18,000 nt of DNA from Isohypsibius dastychi (lineage: Eukaryota; Tardigrada; Eutardigrada; Parachela; Isohypsibiidae), in the NCBI GenBank assembly GCA_034696485.1, contig JAQIWT010000564.1:1-18000 (forward strand), in the 5' to 3' direction. The stretch's first letter is position 1; every line of letters starts with the position of its first letter. Below are positions 17,219-18,000 of the stretch, in pieces. Position numbers and translations under genes: made by a program. A model generated the notes under the pieces. The model saw only the letters and a program-made list of their open reading frames with translations, did no database searches and had not been told where the DNA came from.

Positions 17219-17610
17219 TCTGCCGACTTAACAGTCGAGATTTTCTTACTCGACGAACGAAACGAGGAATAAATCCAAGAGGAACTCCAGATCTCGTTTA
17301 GTGCAGAACTTGCAAACAAAATTGAGCAATAAATTGAACTTTCAACTTTGGATTCTCGTTATAATAATAGGCCCACCCATTGGACGATTTGGACAGAATG
17401 TGGCTGCATGACGAAATCTGATACTGTGAGATATCTACGTCATACTTGAGATTGTCTAGCCTGGTCTGGGCTATTTGCGGTTTGTTTTGGTTTTCGTCTT
17501 CATCGCGATGAACCGATCGGTTCTTTTTCTTTTATAAATTTTAGTTACGAACTTGTCACACCTTTCGTGGTTTTCTTTCATTCGGTGATCTCTCGACATT
17601 TTATGAAATT
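17219..17610. promoter_or_regulatory. Shared promoter region of SLC25A20 and TRAPPC13
   Basis: Two head-to-head start codons are 392 bp apart with no gene between. An inverted CCAAT box (ATTGG, 17379-17383) lies near the middle. A TATAAA at 17533-17538 lies 73 bp before the TRAPPC13 ATG. These motifs are common by chance; the divergent layout is the main evidence. Confidence 0.45.
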
Positions 17611-18000
17611 ATGGAATCGGTGTCAATTTCCACTAATCCCGGCGCTGCAGCAGCTGTCCCCAAAGATCAACTGATTAACATGAAAGGTAAGTCTTGGCTC
17701 GCACATTAAAAAACCGTTTGTGTTTTCATATTTGCATACTTGCTTGGTACATGTGCATCTACCAATGATTCTTCATGTTGTAGTACTACGGCTGCTGAAG
17801 CCGTCTTTCATGCCAGCTGACATGAACGCATTAGGTGACGATCAAGATGCAGAAATCGGAAGCTGGAAGAGGAAGTGCCATACGGATGACAATAGTGAAG
17901 CCAGCAGCAGTTTCTGTTTGACTGAAGATCTCGTTCTTCCGCTTGCATTCGGGTATATTGTGAAAAGCTGATTGTTCCTGACTTTGAGCACTTTGAGATT
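17611..18000 (+). CDS. TRAPPC13: Trafficking protein particle complex subunit 13, 5' exons only
   Basis: Two exons are visible: 17611-17686 and 17784-17952, joined in phase 1 by a 97-nt intron. A further intron (donor GTATAT at 17953) runs out of the window. The visible 81 residues include INMKVLRLLKPSFMP, matching the family's N-terminal K-V-M-R-L-x-K-P-x-[LF], and LTEDLVLPLAFG, matching its L-x-x-x-L-x-L-P-x-x-F-G just before the first beta-sandwich. The spacing between the two is as in human TRAPPC13. The product is a subunit of the TRAPPIII vesicle-tethering complex acting on Rab1 at the Golgi and in autophagy. The in-frame TGA at 17969 lies in the proposed intron. The call rests on two motifs, so it is less certain than its neighbours. 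Confidence 0.75.

Noticed and set aside
1-18000. CRISPR arrays, insertion sequences, transposases or viral genes
   Set aside because: No regularly spaced repeats, transposase motifs or viral proteins were seen on either strand.

Overview
This is a stretch of a compact animal nuclear genome. It is not bacterial. Every recognisable protein gene is split by short GT-AG introns (mostly 50-140 nt, longest 252 nt), and the proteins are metazoan housekeeping families. The very arthropod-like ADF/cofilin, the small introns and a density of nine protein genes in 18 kb suggest an ecdysozoan with a small genome. A tardigrade is my leading guess, with a mite or crustacean as alternatives. This placement is inference; no taxon-diagnostic marker is present.

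Layout, left to right. A 16-exon plus-strand SLC5-type Na+-coupled solute transporter (412-3219) ends tail-to-tail against a minus-strand axonemal-type protein gene (3291-4751). A divergent seven-helix receptor-like gene (4854-6165, minus) lies 102 bp upstream of it, in operon-like spacing. After about 1 kb with no gene I can support comes ADF/cofilin (7170-8049, plus). It converges, with overlapping poly(A) signals, on the RhoGEF ECT2/Pebble (8511-11166, minus). Next come an unrecognised two-helix membrane protein (11823-12781, minus) and metaxin-2 (13100-14335, minus). A non-coding block at 14336-15090 holds a 17-base C run, a minus-strand tRNA-Arg(CCG) with an enlarged D-loop, and a 103-bp direct repeat that duplicates the tRNA's 5' flank plus its first 14 bases. 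Then come ARPC4 (15091-15930, plus), the mitochondrial carnitine/acylcarnitine carrier SLC25A20 (15982-17218, minus) and the first two coding exons of TRAPPC13 (17611 to the window end, plus). The last two are head-to-head over a 392-bp promoter region.

All gene models were built by hand: reading frames were joined across splice sites, with phases and codon totals checked. Several totals match the known family length exactly (cofilin 148 aa, ARPC4 168 aa). The genes do not form one pathway. Cofilin, ARPC4 and ECT2 all act on actin or cytokinesis, but their proximity may be chance.

The points most worth a second look are the tRNA-Arg unit with its duplicated, truncated 5' end; ARPC4's extreme exon structure (a 3-nt first coding exon, a GC-AG last intron and a 6-nt last coding exon); the receptor-like protein lacking class A hallmarks; and the operon-like junction at 4752-4853. 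I found no clearly new multi-gene system, no CRISPR array, no transposase and no viral gene.
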